From: Bacteroidota bacterium
GTDB lineage: Bacteria > Bacteroidota > Bacteroidia > Bacteroidales > GCA-2748055
Assembly: GCA_030592605.1 (NCBI GenBank)
Contig: JAUVIT010000092.1
Location: 1 to 6,880 of the forward strand
Direction: 5' to 3'
Length of the DNA stretch: 6,880 bases
The translations under genes and the position numbers were made by a program. The notes beneath the pieces are model-generated. The model did no database searches. It saw nothing but the letters and a program-made list of their open reading frames with translations, and was not told the DNA's origin. The stretch's first letter is position 1. Every line of letters begins with the position of its first letter. Below, one piece after another: positions 6,598-6,880 of this stretch.

Positions 6598-6605
6598 CAA
6601 AGATA
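6598..6605 (-). promoter_or_regulatory. -7 element of the phosphatase gene
   Basis: On the - strand this reads TATCTTTG, an exact TAnnTTTG match ending 15 bp before the phosphatase ATG. No TTTG is visible at the expected -33 distance, where the DNA is AT-rich, so this is half a promoter. If used, the mRNA leader would be about 10 nt with no Shine-Dalgarno site. Confidence 0.4.
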
Positions 6606-6730
6606 AATTAAAAAAACCAGTACAGATCTATCCTTACCCTGTTTAAGACGCGGTAACTTTAGACATCCCAAAAATTGAGTAATTTCACAGGATATTTTGA
6701 ACGGTCTTTTAATTATAGAAATATTACAAG

Positions 6731-6880
6731 ATGGCCTACAAGCCCTCAAATTTCAAGTCTATAGATCCAATCGTCCCTGCGTGTAAAAAGACGATGTACA
6801 ATTCGCGTGAGGAGGCCGAAGATATGATCCGGTATATCCGGGAAAACCGGATGGTAAGAGAATTGCATGCATATAAATGC
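6731..6880 (+). CDS. Small protein, possibly zinc-ribbon type (3' end outside the window)
   Basis: Fifty codons from ATG to the window end with no stop, so the gene is cut. The start reads MAYKPSNFKSIDPIVPACKK, followed by TMYNSREEAEDMIRYIRENR and RELHAYKC. This order (a Cys near Lys residues, a short helix with 'EAE', then 'YKC' after a strand) resembles small Bacteroidota and phage proteins of 50-80 residues in which the last Cys begins a C-x2-C-x2-W/F-H-L zinc-ribbon end. Only the two cysteines (18 and 50) can be seen, and the second half of the ribbon would lie beyond the window, so this is a guess from the pattern. It diverges from the phosphatase gene across 148 bp. TTG (6675-6677) and TATTTTG (6693-6699) upstream are a poor match to the promoter consensus (one T short), and no ribosome-binding site is clear. 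Confidence 0.55.
   Translation, partial: MAYKPSNFKSIDPIVPACKKTMYNSREEAEDMIRYIRENRMVRELHAYKC

Noticed and set aside
1..6880. CRISPR array, insertion sequence or phage genes
   Set aside because: No spaced direct repeats, transposase motifs, terminal inverted repeats or structural phage genes were found. The only long repeat is the phosphatase gene and its relic.

Overview
The window looks like chromosomal DNA of a member of the Bacteroidota. The signs are two exact matches to the Bacteroidota -7 promoter element TAnnTTTG directly upstream of genes on the + strand and a third upstream of a gene on the - strand, the near absence of strong Shine-Dalgarno sites, and the protein families present: an FtsX/MacB-type permease of the 'ELSYDRFH' class, a DUF4136 lipoprotein, a long PagL-like acyloxyacyl hydrolase, a GAF-SpoIIE phosphatase, and what looks like the N-terminus of an ECF sigma factor.

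Left edge (1-404): a GC-rich hairpin terminator sits directly beside the last 24 nt of a tRNA (T-loop, 3' acceptor strand and CCA) on the - strand. The rest of that tRNA is absent, so this is a tRNA 3'-end scar of the kind left by site-specific integration. It is followed by AT-rich DNA and a 53-codon remnant that starts like an ECF sigma factor.

Centre-left (517-2068): an ABC transporter permease gene that has lost its second periplasmic domain through an internal deletion, which also put the last 69 codons in another frame. Centre (2096-4095): a secreted protein of unknown function on the - strand, and divergent from it a PagL-like outer-membrane barrel enzyme with a very well-formed promoter.

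Right half (4182-6582): a 0.2-kb, internally deleted relic of a GAF-SpoIIE phosphatase gene, an intact DUF4136 lipoprotein gene on the + strand, and an intact GAF-SpoIIE phosphatase gene on the - strand. The relic can be aligned to the intact paralogue. Its junction falls exactly on a 6-bp direct repeat (GCATCT) and removes 864 bp, which is 288 codons in frame. Right edge (6731-6880): the start of a small gene, possibly for a zinc-ribbon protein, cut by the window end.

The genes do not form one operon. Three of the intact genes encode exported or envelope proteins (secreted unknown, PagL-like enzyme, lipoprotein), and the phosphatase is a cytoplasmic signalling protein. The most distinctive property of the window is decay: two clear, and possibly three, gene relics have kept both ends and lost their middles, all downstream of a tRNA-end scar. 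I see no integrase, transposase, CRISPR array or recognisable defence system, and no convincing new system.
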